DNA from: Pachyseris speciosa
Taxonomy: Eukaryota; Cnidaria; Anthozoa; Scleractinia; Pachyseridae
NCBI GenBank assembly: GCA_016490735.1
Contig: JAEMWC010000124.1
Span: 1,241,001-1,305,000 of the forward strand
DNA: 64,000 nucleotides
Direction of reading: 5' to 3'
How positions within the stretch are numbered: the first letter of the stretch is position 1; every line of letters starts with the position of its first letter. Below, piece by piece: positions 11,050-21,228 of the stretch. The notes below the pieces were generated by a model. It was not told the origin of the DNA. It made no database searches and worked only from the letters and a program-made list of their open reading frames with translations. The position numbers and the translations under genes are program-made.

Positions 11050-12308
11050 CCTCTCTCAGCTCCTGGTGGGAATTCAAGCTTGCAATTGTTTCAAGTACCT
11101 GTAACAGATGTGTCTATCGTCAGTAGCAAATGGGTGGATTATGAACCAGTTCAAGCTGGAACCAATCCCATCCAGGTTGTGATCAAACCCTTAGTGAACT
11201 ACATTGACATTAACAAGACGGAGTTCCGACTGGTGGTAAAAATTTTCAAACAAGATGGATCACCCACGGGTAATGGATCTCTCTGATCAATAAAACTCTC
11301 CATTCCATCATCAAACAGTTTATCATCAAGATCAACGAAACACTAGTGACAGAACAGTCAGGCACTCAAGCTTACAATGCTTACAACAAGATGATATTGA
11401 ACTTTACGGAACAGGCCAAGAAATCGTAACTCTACTACAAAGACACTACCGGACACATGGATGAAGTGGACAATACAACAGACAGTAATGAGGGTTTGGT
11501 GAAAAGAGCAACATTTACCAACAATGGAGGAGAAGTGGGGCTGGTTGGAGTACCCCTTTGCGATATGTTTAATATTGACAAGTTACTCCTGGATAGTTTG
11601 GAAATCAAAGTCAAGGTGGACCTGAACAGTGACGCCTTTGTGCTCATGGGGGGTGAGACTCCCAACAACTGCAAACTAAAGATTGTGTCAAGCACCCTTC
11701 GCGTACACATAGTGCATGTAGCTGACAGTACGAAACTAGGACAGAAAGAGATCATGCACGGCAAAGAGGGGAGCACTGCCCTGCCAGCCATCTATACGTT
11801 AACCAGGTCCCCAACGCATGCCAAAATCATTCCTCAAGGGGTGTTAAATCATACAGAGACAGTTCTATTCCATGGGCTGATTCCCCAATGCATCATTTTT
11901 TGAATGGTTTGAAACGATGCGTGGGAAGAAATCCTTTCAACTTTGAGTTGTTTTGCCTGCAAGACATTCGCCTTACTGTCAATGGGGAAGAAACGCCCTT
12001 CTCTGATCTAGACCCGAGAGGTGGGAAAAGGATCGATGGCTACAACACCCTGTTATCAGGAAGTGGAGACATGAATTGCGGCCACAGTCTCAACTTTGAC
12101 AGCTTTGTCCCATTTTCATTTGACGCCAGCAGGAAGTGGACGTCCCAATCACTTGATACCCCATCGAACGGGCAACGTCAACCTGTACCTGAAATTTGGT
12201 ACTCAGACTGCTACTGTTCTCAATTTAATAGTGTACGTAGAATTTCAGAATCAGTTGGAAATTGATCGGAATAGGCGCATGGTGTATGATTTGTTGCAAG
12301 GATCTTAA
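11050..12308 (+). pseudogene. Major capsid protein, Polinton A (double jelly-roll family), frameshifted
   Basis: The order of conserved pieces is that of Polinton major capsid proteins: SLQLFQVPVTDVS and WVDYEPV near the N-terminus (about 11075-11150), a LYYKDTTGHMDEVD piece (about 11432), SDAFVLMGGETPNNCKLKIV (about 11628), RNPFNFELFCLQDIRLTVNG (about 11931) and the terminal NLIVYVEFQNQLEIDRNRRM (about 12220). These lie in at least four frames. A stop interrupts near 11283, another near 11428. The intact family is about 450-500 residues and trimerises to form the icosahedral shell. No full-length protein can be made from this copy. Confidence 0.9.
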
Positions 12309-12586
12309 TTATTCAAACGTGATGCATACTACCCAAGAACTATGGCAAGCCTGTCTTTGTGACCCCATATTAGCCCCACTGATTCAAGGCGTGTTCCCAA
12401 GTGACAAATAATCTGTTATCAACACCTATCCCACCGGTCTCATTGCAAATACGGACCCTCGCGATCAGCCCGGAAAACACTGGGTGGCCACCACACGAAA
12501 GTGAATTCTTTGATAGTTACGGATTTGCTCCTGAGACATACAATATGGATACCTACATTCTACGGCAAACTACATACTACGACAAA

Positions 12587-12795
12587 TAGTGGAACAGAGA
12601 ATTAACTCTGAAGTGTAAATTAAAGTGCTACTTAAACCCATGAATAACCCCCTGGGCGTTAGCCCTAGTAAAGGGAAACAGGGAACCACACGAGGCAAAG
12701 AAAAAATCTTTTGACCTCAGTGGGAATCGAACCCACGACCTCCGGATTAGATCTACCGTTACTCTGCCGACTGAGCTACAAGGTCGCACATTCAT
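12587..12795 (-). mobile_element. tRNA-derived SINE with 15-bp target duplication
   Basis: Flanked by perfect copies of ACATACTACGACAAA at 12572-12586 and 12796-12810. On the minus strand the head reads as a tRNA with box A (TAGCTCAGTCGG) and box B (GGTTCGATTCC). The acceptor ends pair over 7 bp, but the anticodon stem pairs poorly. It sits inside the Polinton A protease gene, so it landed after Polinton A. Confidence 0.85.
12713..12787 (-). other. tRNA-like head of SINE (putative UCU anticodon)
   Basis: The acceptor stem GACCTTG pairs with the 3' strand, and D and T arms are normal. A loop GATCTAA would give a UCU anticodon. The anticodon stem has mismatches and the sequence lies inside a dated insertion, so I do not call a functional tRNA gene. 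Confidence 0.65.
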
Positions 12796-12849
12796 ACATA
12801 CTACGACAAACCACTGCAGGGACTAGACTCAGATGTTTGTGGAGACTAT

Positions 12850-12893
12850 TGCTTTTGCAATATTGCAATATTTGCAATATTGCAATATTTGCT
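12850..12893. repeat. Short AATATTGC repeat
   Basis: TTTGCAATATTGCAATA is repeated, just after the protease Cys codon. It probably expanded inside the dead gene. Confidence 0.7.
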
Positions 12894-13139
12894 TTTTTTA
12901 TTGTTTTATCTACTTCATCGCGCACGAAATGTGGACATGAACACCATTCAGTCTAGATTAAAGCAGTATTATTCACAGTGGAATGATGCACAAGTTGCAC
13001 AGTGTGCACACTTATTTTCATTCGATGACCAATATTAAAATTGAATTGTTTCTTCAAAGTGAACAGCAAGGTTGTAAGTCGTTTCAGTGTTGTCGGAAGC
13101 AATCAATAAAGTAATGTTGACGAAAAGTTATGTATACGT

Positions 13140-13749
13140 GTGGTTGATACCTTTCGGGTCTTCAGAAATCCAATTGAGTTTCCCTGCAACAACATGTCAC
13201 AATTCAAGTGCCCGAGCAGTATCATCATAGCCGGCCCAAGTCAGTGTGGAAAAAGAACCTTTATGCATCAACTACTTCGACTTGCAGATGGTTTATTTGA
13301 ACTCCCCATTCGCAAGATCGTGTATTGCTATGGACAATGGCAGGATTCTTACGGGGACATGGGAAACCAAGTGACATTGGTGGAGGGTATTTGTGAAGAT
13401 ATTTCCACTTTATTTCCATTACACTGCCGCCCAGGAATCGTGTTAGATGACCTGATGAGGAACTGCAGCAACGATGAACGGATCCTGGATTTGTTTACAA
13501 AAGTGTCTCATCATTGTGAAGTCACCTGCATTTATTTGACACAAAACCTCTTTCCAACCCTCACGATACATTGGGTTTGCGCACATTGACACGACAAGCC
13601 TTTACAGGACACGTTCCTTACATGTGGGAAAGTTTTCAAGATGCCACGTTGCAACCCTATGGTTATCTCGGTTGGATTTGCATCCGCGAACACCGGTTAA
13701 TCAATGATTATGTAGCAACATACTGCCTCTGTCACAAACGCATCCTGTA
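13140..13749 (+). pseudogene. Packaging ATPase (FtsK/HerA-A32 type), Polinton A
   Basis: Walker A is IIAGPSQCGKRTF (about 13226-13262; the Polinton form usually has GKT, here GKR). Walker B is GIVLDDLM (about 13435-13458). The following CIYLTQNLF (about 13531-13556) is the sensor-like strand of this family. A small deletion or frameshift near 13556 moves the C-terminal part (LTRQAFTGHVPYMWESFQDA) into another frame, ending at TAG 13747-13749. In Polintons this ATPase is thought to pump the genome into the capsid. An alternative start is ATG 13194. Nearly intact, but the frameshift and the altered Walker A suggest loss of function. Confidence 0.85.
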
Positions 13750-14349
13750 GTGTACGTCAACAAGAAAACGCATAAAACGAATGAACCGTTGCCAGTGAAG
13801 TGTAGTTAACACGATGACTTCCCAAACGTTGCATCGCACGGCAAGACAAACAAATCAAAGTGGTGGTAACATGGTTTTCCTTGTTTTCATTTCTTTTAAA
13901 ACAGGTACAAAGAAAGGGTAAATGTTGATTGACTTTTGAACCTTTGGAGAGCTGAGCTGAGCTGAGCTGAGCTGAGCTCACACTAACAGAGGACAAATAG
14001 AAGCAATTGGTGACATTGCTTTAAAGAGGAACATTTCCATACCGAGGTCATCATTTAAATGGTTGAAGCCGCACAAGACAAAGCTCCTCTATTTGACACG
14101 TAAGAAACCTAGTCCTTAATCAACAAGGAGATTTTTAAAAGCTCTCGCCACTTTAATTGCACCATTGGCCGTGGATTTAAATATTGGGTAAAGTGTTGAA
14201 ATGAAACACACAAAAGATGCTGCTGGTTCCAGAACATTTATTGAAAAGTATTGAAACAGAACACCATTTAACAACTCCTCCACAACTTACAACGCTAACA
14301 TTTTAGATCAAGACATGAAAAGGACCATGGATTCTTCTTTACCAGCAAA
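13750..14349. other. Polinton A intergenic stretch
   Basis: No recognised gene apart from the GAGCT microsatellite. It separates the ATPase from the accessory gene at 14.35 kb. Confidence 0.5.
13948..13978. repeat. (GAGCT)n microsatellite
   Basis: Six tandem GAGCT units in the non-coding space of Polinton A downstream of the ATPase. Confidence 0.9.
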
Positions 14350-14739
14350 GTGGCTTTATTGGAACAACTTTTGCAACGGTATCAAGGGCTATCAAAACAA
14401 ATGAAGAGCGAAGCGACTGTGAAAGCTACAGTGGTATTACTAACGCCAACGCCTCCCACAACAGAGACAACTCCTAAGGTAATGCAGCTGCCGTTGACAT
14501 CCCAGGCAAAGCCTACAAAACCACGACCGAGAAAACTACCTGCCACACCAGTCAGTACAACGCGGTCAAAAATCCTCGTCAGCTTTGAAACACCACCTTC
14601 ACCACAGGAACCAGCCGTGCATGTATGGATGATGGAAACACCGCCAGATGCCGTCCGCAAAAGTGTTAAAAGGTCCTACAAGGCGAGAACTCCGTTAGTG
14701 GCAAGACTGAGGAGCAATAGACAGTGGGAACCTTATTAA
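14350..14739 (+). CDS. Pro/Thr-rich accessory protein of Polinton A
   Basis: 129 residues, intact. The N-terminus is helical (LLEQLLQRYQGLSKQM). A long Pro/Thr/Lys-rich linker (residues about 30-90) follows, with a basic C-terminal block VRKSVKRSYKARTPLVARLR. The composition suggests a nucleic-acid-binding or scaffold-like protein. I know similar Pro/Thr-rich basic proteins from this position in cnidarian Polintons but not their function. It is one of the few uninterrupted frames in this element. Confidence 0.6.
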   Translation: MALLEQLLQRYQGLSKQMKSEATVKATVVLLTPTPPTTETTPKVMQLPLTSQAKPTKPRPRKLPATPVSTTRSKILVSFETPPSPQEPAVHVWMMETPPDAVRKSVKRSYKARTPLVARLRSNRQWEPY

Positions 14740-15078
14740 ATCGAACAATGTCTAAGTAGCTTATGAAACACAAGCACTTTTGTTATAGCTCTTGTTAATG
14801 CAATAAAGTGTCTGGAATTGCTTGAAAGACATGCGGTTGACTTTTACTCATTTAGAATTCACTGCATTTTAAGTCTCTGTATTTTTTGTTTAATTTTCAA
14901 GTCCATGTTTTGTCTGTCGAGAAACGTGTAATTCGTCATTTGTCGTGCACTTCAATTGATCATTTCACACAACTTAAACTGTCTCTTGTTTACCTATAAT
15001 TGAGAGTTGAATCAAACCATTTAAGTTCTGATTACCAAACGACAAAAGCTGCTTTACCACGAGGAAGCGAGATGCCCA

Positions 15079-15390
15079 TTGGAACAGAATACAACTATGT
15101 CGGAGTTAAAGAATGATCTGCTTGCCTTGTACGAAAAACACAAGAGTTCGTTGAGACCATTAATGGTATACAAAGGAAGTGCTATCGAATGCAATCTACT
15201 GAAAGAGTTAGGTATTCCTTGTCTCAATATAGAATGTTGCGGGTGCTCTAAATTTAATGATTTACCACGCCTACAAACTATGACCACGTGTGGACACCAT
15301 GTTGAACCTTTCCGTCACCACTGCCCTAAAGTAGAATGTTATCATTTTGTACAGTGGATTCGAAGAATATTGAATTTACCTTTTGATTAG
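15079..15390 (+). CDS. Right-end accessory protein of Polinton A, reaching into the terminal repeat
   Basis: 104-codon frame with Cys residues (GIPCLNIECCGCSKFNDL) and a His/Cys C-terminal block (TCGHHVEPFRHHCPKVECYHF). This suggests a small metal-binding fold. A second ATG at 15097 could also start it. The last ~20 codons lie in the terminal inverted repeat, so the left repeat carries their reverse complement. Function unknown. Confidence 0.6.
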   Translation: MEQNTTMSELKNDLLALYEKHKSSLRPLMVYKGSAIECNLLKELGIPCLNIECCGCSKFNDLPRLQTMTTCGHHVEPFRHHCPKVECYHFVQWIRRILNLPFD

Positions 15391-15769
15391 ATTAGGTCCT
15401 TGACTGTTTAAATAAACTGTTTTTTTAATTTAAAAAATGTGTCGTTTTTCCCTACCTACCCACTTCTCCCTTCCATTTTTTCCTCCAATCTACCCAACCC
15501 TCCCTTCCATTTTTTTCTCCTATCTACCCTTCCCTTCCCCTCGGTTCAATTTTGTCAACCTCCTCACTCCTTCCTAGTGACAAATTGTTCGTCAGCCTCC
15601 CCACCCCTCCCTAGTGACCTTTTTTTTTTCATCCACCCCTCCCCCCTCAGAACATTTTTGTCACTTTCTTTAGGAGGGTCACGTGTTCCAAATACGGCTC
15701 TGTGATTGGTTCATGGCCAAAATACTGCTCTGTAATTGGTTACCAGCCAGAGTGGCGGGCTTTACTACT
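15330..15769 (-). repeat. Right terminal inverted repeat of Polinton A
   Basis: Inverse of 3353-3755. Contains the pyrimidine-rich CCTACC/CCTCCC stretch (15445-15640) and ends GGCGGGCTTTACTACT. An extra ~30-bp duplication (CTCTGTGATTGGTT...CTCTGTAATTGGTT) near 15700 accounts for the greater length. Confidence 0.9.
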
Positions 15770-15775
15770 AGCGTC
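15770..15775 (+). repeat. Target-site duplication of Polinton A, right copy
   Basis: AGCGTC, identical to 3347-3352. Confidence 0.9.
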
Positions 15776-16733
15776 TTGTTTACATTGATGCATTTTTTTA
15801 TACAATGATTCTCTACGTTTATTTGTATTTCTTTGCATTAGGCAACAGCTGAGATAAGTGTTGTACTAACTGAGCGAAGATTGCAATAAAATCTCCGATC
15901 AGATAATGCTGAATTTGCAAACAGCTTGCGTATAATACAAATAATAATAATAATAATAATGGTCTTTATTCAAAGTTTTAGACCTTTTAAGAAACTAATA
16001 ATGTAAACAAGGCGTTCTCAAATTCCAGCAAACGAGCCTGAAAATCGGCGAGAATTCTTTCCTCTGGACAAAATAAGAGTAGCGTAAAGGATACAGATAT
16101 GACAGTAATTAGCACTAACTGAGCGAAATTTCGAAAGAAATTTGATCAGATAACGCTGGGTTGCTAACTAGACTAGATTGACTCAGCTTACAAGAATAAC
16201 AACAGCAAAACTGACAAACGTTTGTATCCCTTTCTCTTGAAAAAGAAAAAGCTTCAGCAGTAGCCACATGCAGTCCTTGACTGTCTATGTTTGAGATCTC
16301 GTGGGATTTATATTTCTCACATAAACTCAAACCAGTGGTTTTGACAATTAAATACAGGTTCGTCTGCTACTGTATTACGAATTTGACGTTGGAACAACCC
16401 TGTACACAAAATTGTAAAAGGTTCATATATTCGCTCTTGCTCATTTGTACGGCTTTGGAGTATTAGTTTAGCCATTATTTAATATACATTCGTATTGTTT
16501 CCTTTTATGAAGTGACCGTTGAAAACAGGTGAAAAAAACAAAAATACAATTGTGACCGCTTAATAGAGGTGACCGCTTTCTTTGCAGTACACCGCATGTT
16601 TGACAATCAACTTTCTCTTCATGAAAAATACATCAATGAGATATCTCACAGACTCTTCATTACTAAGGCGCTTTACACATAATTTTTTTTGCTAGCAGTC
16701 TTACAGTGTAGAGGCAGATGTAAAGACTATCAA
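15776..16733. other. Non-coding DNA with an (AAT)n tract and a diverged duplication
   Basis: An (AAT)n microsatellite lies at about 15940-15960. The stretch AACTGAGCGAA...CAGATAATGCTG (about 15868-15914) recurs at about 16115-16160. No exon was recognised. Confidence 0.55.
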
Positions 16734-16734
16734 T

Positions 16735-17045
16735 AATTATTATATACCACACAAGTGAATAGTGCTTTTCACGTGCTCTGATTGGTTAACTCGGAGGTGA
16801 TTAGCAAGTACTATTCACCTCTGAGCAGCCAGCATGCGAGATTTTACAATTTCCGACCGTTTGTCGGTATATTGTCACACATAGAGTAATGTTTTGGTCC
16901 GCTAATTCAGCTTGTATGGTATAAACTAAAACAATTATTCACCTCAGAGTCGGTGAAAGTGGTGGATATTTACCTTGCTGCTTTGCGGCTCGGTAAATAT
17001 CCACCACTATTCACCTCCACTTCAGTGAATAATTGTTAATTATTA
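16735..17045. mobile_element. MITE with strong internal hairpin
   Basis: Ends carry AATTATTAT-type inverted repeats. The inner part has TTCACCTC/GAGGTGA motifs and a hairpin (about 16935-17038) in which GTGGTGGATATTTACC pairs with GGTAAATATCCACCAC around a CTGCTTTGCGG loop. This pattern is a common small non-autonomous repeat in anthozoan genomes (from memory). Confidence 0.75.
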
Positions 17046-17224
17046 TCTTGTTGGAACTGTATAAGGTGACAGGTGTCTCTATGAGACTGATGTTTAAAAA
17101 GTGATGGGAATCTTTCTTTGTTTTTAATTATGTACTTAATACCAGATTATTCTTTAATACAGGGGCACTTACTAAGGTAATTTAGGTTTCAATGCACAAG
17201 GACACTAGTGTGGATATAAATACT

Positions 17225-18077
17225 GATCGTCATCCAAACCCATTGTTTTCTGCCTGCATTATATCACCAAATGCCGAGTGAAAATAATGCAAACTAAGTG
17301 TGTTAGAAAAACGGAGGCGGTCTTTTTTGGTGGCAGGGAACTTATCAGGGGCAATGTTAACACGTGCAAAATCGGCACGCAGCATTATCAAAACTAAAAC
17401 GCTGCATTATTAAAAAATAATACTGCATGTTTTAATAATACAGTGTTGTACACGCACATGTCCATATGTCCACTGGTAAAGTGCTTGCCCCATATTTGTA
17501 CTCTACAAACAGCCAAAAACACCACAAAAAGTACCTTTAATACAAAAAAGATTCCTACCTCACAGTTTCCGTCACTTATATAACAGATAATTCATTGAAC
17601 ATTTTCCACTCGATGACACCCATTCCTGAACAACGATTGGGAGCTCTGATTATATACAACTACGCAAAACCAACGCAATTACAACAACCAAAAGTAAGTA
17701 CTTACCATCATATTCCTTTGAATGTTGATTGCGTTAGGAAAATCTCTTCTTCCGAAATGCTTTCTGAGTGGCTCTCCGCCATCGTTGCAAACAACGAGTT
17801 GACTTTCACAAACAACTGTGATATTGTGGAGCAATATGCAAATTAACATCTACCTTCAGTTGATAAACAGACAGTTTATAACTCGTTTCTGCGGATTGCA
17901 TTTTTCACATGTACGTGTCACTCAAGAAAACAGTACCTCACATAAACATTTACATGACTTTACATCTATTCAATGTCATTAATTGTTTGATTTATTGTTT
18001 TCCAAAAAAAATACAAAAGGGCAGTGGCAATTGGTGATATAATTGCTGGCAGAAAACAATGGGTTTGGATGACGATC
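17225..18077. mobile_element. ~850-bp inverted-repeat element
   Basis: GATCGTCATCCAAACCCATT at 17225 is matched by its complement ending at 18077; the arms pair over about 46 bp with three mismatches. An open frame at 17595-17846 (83 codons, plus) has no recognised domain. Probably a non-autonomous DNA element of unknown superfamily. I could not find a clear target duplication. Confidence 0.7.
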
Positions 18078-18099
18078 AATAATAATAATTATTATACCA

Positions 18100-18188
18100 G
18101 ATAATCACTTGGGCTCGCAGCATTATTAGATATAATGCAGGCAGCTAAGGCTGCAATCCAATAATGCTGCGAGCCTCAGTAATTATCT
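18100..18188. mobile_element. Small foldback element
   Basis: GGGCTCGCAGCATTATT pairs with AATAATGCTGCGAGCC around a ~40-base centre, with GATAAT/ATTATC outer ends. It lies just upstream of a sirtuin exon. Confidence 0.75.
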
Positions 18189-18297
18189 CTTAAATCATGT
18201 TATGGAAGCATGTTATGACAGACCTGTCTTTTTATAACCTGGGTACATCAGTTTTACAGCAATTAAGTAAAATAAGATATTTCTTATGACTTTACAG

Positions 18298-18378
18298 TGG
18301 TAAGTTACGTGACACAATCCTTGATTGGGAAGATTCTTTACCTTATCAAGACCTGGTTTTGGCTGAACATCACTCAAG
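18298..18378 (+). CDS. SIRT6: SIRT6-like sirtuin, internal exon
   Basis: 81-nt exon between TTTACAG and GTACAT. It translates as [19 protein letters not shown] followed by VLAEHHSR, the segment after the zinc module in class IV sirtuins (SIRT6/7), where human SIRT6 has a very similar stretch. It enters with one base of a split codon and leaves in phase 2, which fits the next exon. The protein would be an NAD-dependent nuclear deacylase. Earlier exons (Rossmann fold start, zinc-binding Cys) are not seen in this window; they may lie upstream, beyond Polinton A, or be absent from the window. Confidence 0.85.
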
Positions 18379-18870
18379 GTACATAACTTAAACAGATGAT
18401 TGTACATCTATTTTGTGAATGTCCAACTTGAGTATCCATTTTTACTCTTTGCTCAAGATTTCTGGTGAATGTTTTGTAATTAGTGTAACTTCAAAGGGTT
18501 CTAGTTAATTATTGTAATGTTTTGCTGGCTTAACAGGTAACCACATAAGACAATAAAAAGTTATAGTTAAAATAATTTAAGTGAGCCAATACGTTAACCC
18601 ATTTCATGATCTGTAGGAGTTGTGACAAAGTCCCTTTTGAAAGCAGTGCAACAAATTGGAGAGAAAGAAAAAAAGCTTACAAAGTGGATGTGTGCCAAGA
18701 CCTCTTTTGCACCTTTTCATTTGCACAAGTTGGCAATACCATTCCACGTGGAATTACATGTAGTGGTATTGAACAGTTATTTGAATGAGTGTGAATATAT
18801 GAAAATAATATATTTCGACTGCGACTTAAAGAATGAAGATGAGAGTGCTCATCGTAGTTATGAACTTTAA

Positions 18871-19256
18871 AGGGGCTATGTCACGAGTGGTTGGTTTGAA
18901 TTTAACAAGCCACAGGAGATGTTTGCACTGATGGAAAGTCAAAATAACGCTCCAGTTTTGTTCAAAACTTCTCTACTAGTGCAATCAAATAAAAAATAAG
19001 GCTCCTTGCCTATGGATGGTCAGGATGGAAATAGATTGCAATTTGAAAAAAAAAGTGGGCCGCTGTTTTTCAAGTTTCAGCTCTCTTGTGTAGTAAGAAC
19101 CATTATAAACCGATTATGCATTTGCCGTCTTTAAAATACCAACTTTTCGTCTTTCTGTTGGAGATCTAAGACCAATTTGTGTTTTTAAAATGTTCTTAGT
19201 CTTTGATTAACCCGAATTTCGCCCCAAAGACCGTACATAACCATGACATAGCCTCT
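18871..19256. mobile_element. piggyBac-type MITE, 386 bp, TTAA target duplication
   Basis: Flanked by TTAA at 18867-18870 and 19257-19260. The ends are AGGGGCTATGTCACG and the complement of AGAGGCTATGTCATG. TTAA duplication is the mark of piggyBac transposases. No coding capacity. Confidence 0.85.
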
Positions 19257-19291
19257 TTAAGCAGTAGTGAAAATAAAGCCTTTTAAAATTC

Positions 19292-19367
19292 AGGCTTTTA
19301 CGGGAGTTGAACCCATGACCTCTGCGATACCGGTGCAGTGCTCTACCAACTAAGCTACCAAGCGAAC
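19292..19367 (-). other. tRNA-like head of an interspersed repeat
   Basis: Intact boxes A and B, with a TATCGCA stretch where the anticodon loop should be. The acceptor arms do not pair as a mature tRNA, so this is a tRNA-derived repeat, not a tRNA gene. Confidence 0.7.
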
Positions 19368-19620
19368 TTCGAGCTGGCCATTTCGTTGGTTCCTAATGTA
19401 CCCGTGTGTGATTAATATGTGAGAATGAATAGCAAGCTGGTCATTCTGTTGGTTCGTAATAAAGCTATGAGTGATGAATAAATGAACGTCAATATATAAC
19501 TGAAGATGTGAGCGATCATCGTAGTTATGAGCATTACTTAAGCAGTAGTTACTTGAATCACATATTTCAAGTTTAGCTTTGTTGTACACTGTAACAGTTT
19601 TCTCTACGTCTCTAATGCAG

Positions 19621-19744
19621 AGAAGCTGACTTGGCCGTTTGCCTTGGAACTTCACTTCAAATCCAGCCTAGTGGGAATTTGCCAGTGCTAACAGTAAGAA
19701 GTGGTGGAAAATTGGTTGTCGTTAATCTTCAAAAAACAAGACAC
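19621..19744 (+). CDS. SIRT6: SIRT6-like sirtuin, exon with NAD-site strand
   Basis: 124-nt exon between TAATGCAG and GTAAGT. The first base completes the split Arg codon from 18378. It reads [19 protein letters not shown] followed by [18 protein letters not shown], i.e. the sirtuin GTSLxxxPSG motif and the VNLQ strand that line the NAD pocket. It ends in phase 0. Splice phases on both sides agree with 18298-18378 and 21229-21492, so these are exons of one gene with no frame damage. Confidence 0.93.
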
Positions 19745-21228
19745 GTAAGTATCAACTTGCCATATTCATGGACTGTTTAGCATGTAGGACAGAAGCTGAG
19801 TGTGTAAAGCACATGAGAAATCCAGTACATTGAAAAAAAACAGTTGGCTTCAAGCAAATGGCTTACTACTGTGTATTGAATTCGTTGGTGAGTTAAAAAG
19901 ATTTTAAGGCAGCCATATCTCCAGTTTTTTGCAGTGAAACAGACCTGTTAATGCATTGCATTAGATAGAGTAATTGGCTCTGACATGGTAAATTTCAACC
20001 AGTCTTTATTGCTCTCTTTCAACCAGTCTTTATTACTCTGAGTATTTAAGTAAAACTAGTGACAGTTTATAAAATGAATGATGTTGGGAAAGTTATATGC
20101 ATATGAATGGCAAATGTATACAGGTATGTTGAAAATCAATCAAGGTATGTTGGGAAGCCAGGTCAGTCTGCAATAAGGATTACCTGCAATGACGTCCACA
20201 AGCCAAATTCCCTCTAACGAAGGCCACCCACCTGTGTGGACTTGTCGATGGTTACAACTGTTTTGTCAATATCACAAAACATGTACAAAAATGTCAAAGT
20301 TTAATCCTCATGCATTAAAAAGTGGAAAATTCCGATTTCTGCAAAACCTGTGATCCACTCTAAATTTGGTTCCCACTTCAATAACAATGGCCCTCCCACA
20401 AAAAAAATTAAATTTCCAAAACAATCACAAGGTTTGATGGGCTTTGCTCAGTTCTTGTATTGGTTTTCATTACATTTCGGTAATCTGTCGAGATTCCGCT
20501 AACTGGAATCGTGGTGTAATTGCAGTGTCAGGTGACATCGTCACTCATGGTTGGGGACCTCAAAGGGGACATGTTACTTTTCAAGTTACTCTACGACCTC
20601 TCGAAATTCTTAAGAGGGGTGTTGGGAATATTTATGACAAGGAAAGATTTTTGAACGCCCTTAAAATCTTATATATCATATCCTTGAACTGTGGATGAAA
20701 CAAATGAGTGTTAGATGTGATCCTTGCATTGATCTTATCAACCTCTGCAATTGAACAAGAAACCTGATAAAATTCACGCTTGACCAGTATTCGAAACCCT
20801 GACCTTTGTGATTTACTGAATGCAATGCTCTGTCTAAGGATGCTAAGCCTCCAATTAAACGCGCGAAATGCGAAGGAAAATTGCACCATTCAAAAGGAAA
20901 AACTCTGTACATAGTGATTATGTTCGGATCCTTTATTGCACCGGATGATGGATCCGATGATCCAGTTTCAAATCATTCAGATCAGTGATCCGATCAGTGA
21001 TCAGTGATCAGTGATTTACTGTCCAGGGTGGATTCAATAGATAACTAATCTGAAATAAATGGTTGTTGATAAGAGAAATTTCGAACACCTGACAACCGAC
21101 ATCCTACAGTTGGCCCACTGCCTGTCTGAAGGGTATAATAAAAAAACAAATGAATTGACCTTTTTCTTCCTTACTACATTACGCTCACGGTATAAATTGA
21201 TATATTTTTGTGTGTCTTTTTGTGTCAG
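19745..21228 (+). other. Sirtuin intron with unrecognised repeats
   Basis: Intron between two in-phase exons. It contains an open frame at 20444-20698 that looks like an unidentified dispersed repeat, a very degraded tRNA-like stretch on the minus strand (about 20755-20860), and an ATCAGTG tandem repeat at 20980-21016. Confidence 0.6.
20980..21016. repeat. ATCAGTG tandem repeat
   Basis: GATCAGTGATCAGTGATCAG-type short repeat in the sirtuin intron. Confidence 0.85.

Larger units (their letters stand above)
12322..12960 (+). pseudogene. Adenain-like cysteine protease, Polinton A, split by a SINE
   Basis: ATG 12322 begins MHTTQELWQACLCDPILAPL and stops at TAA near 12411. The His region (PGKHWVAT in one frame, about 12473) and the Asp region (ESEFFDSYGF, about 12502) follow. 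A SINE then interrupts the gene. Beyond it the catalytic Cys region reads LQGLDSDVCGDYC (about 12813-12850). The His-Asp-Cys order is that of adenovirus-type maturation proteases, which cut capsid precursors. Stops, frameshifts and the SINE make it a pseudogene. Confidence 0.85.
3353..15769 (+). mobile_element. Polinton/Maverick element A (12.4 kb, deleted, decayed)
   Basis: Begins AGTAGTAAAGCCCGCCA and ends with its reverse complement, flanked by a perfect 6-bp duplication AGCGTC. Terminal inverted repeats run about 400-440 bp. Inside, in Polinton order, are remnants of retroviral-type integrase, two penton-like proteins, pVI-like protein, major capsid protein, adenain-type protease, packaging ATPase and two accessory proteins, all on the plus strand. 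No DNA polymerase B is found; 3.8-7.9 kb is repeat DNA. Full Polintons are typically 15-20 kb, so an internal deletion is inferred. Every gene has stops or frameshifts, so the copy is old. Confidence 0.95.
18788..19500 (-). mobile_element. tRNA-derived repeat, interrupted by a TTAA MITE
   Basis: The tRNA-like head (about 19292-19367, minus) has box A TAGCTTAGTTGG and box B GGTTCAACTCC. The flanking tail motifs ATCGTAGTTATGA and TTAAGCAGTAGT occur at both about 18850/19257 and 19518-19555, showing repeat units. The 386-bp element at 18871-19256 is inserted in it. It lies in a sirtuin intron. Confidence 0.7.

Noticed and set aside
12713..12787. A functional tRNA gene
   Set aside because: Good boxes A and B, but the anticodon stem does not pair and it is the head of a SINE with a 15-bp target duplication.
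13140..13589. Reading the Polinton A ATPase as a host AAA or ABC protein
   Set aside because: Walker A/B spacing, the following YLTQN strand and the neighbours (capsid, protease) fit the Polinton packaging ATPase.
20444..20698. A further sirtuin exon
   Set aside because: The translation has no sirtuin motif, and the exons at 19744 and 21229 already join in phase 0 with continuous homology.
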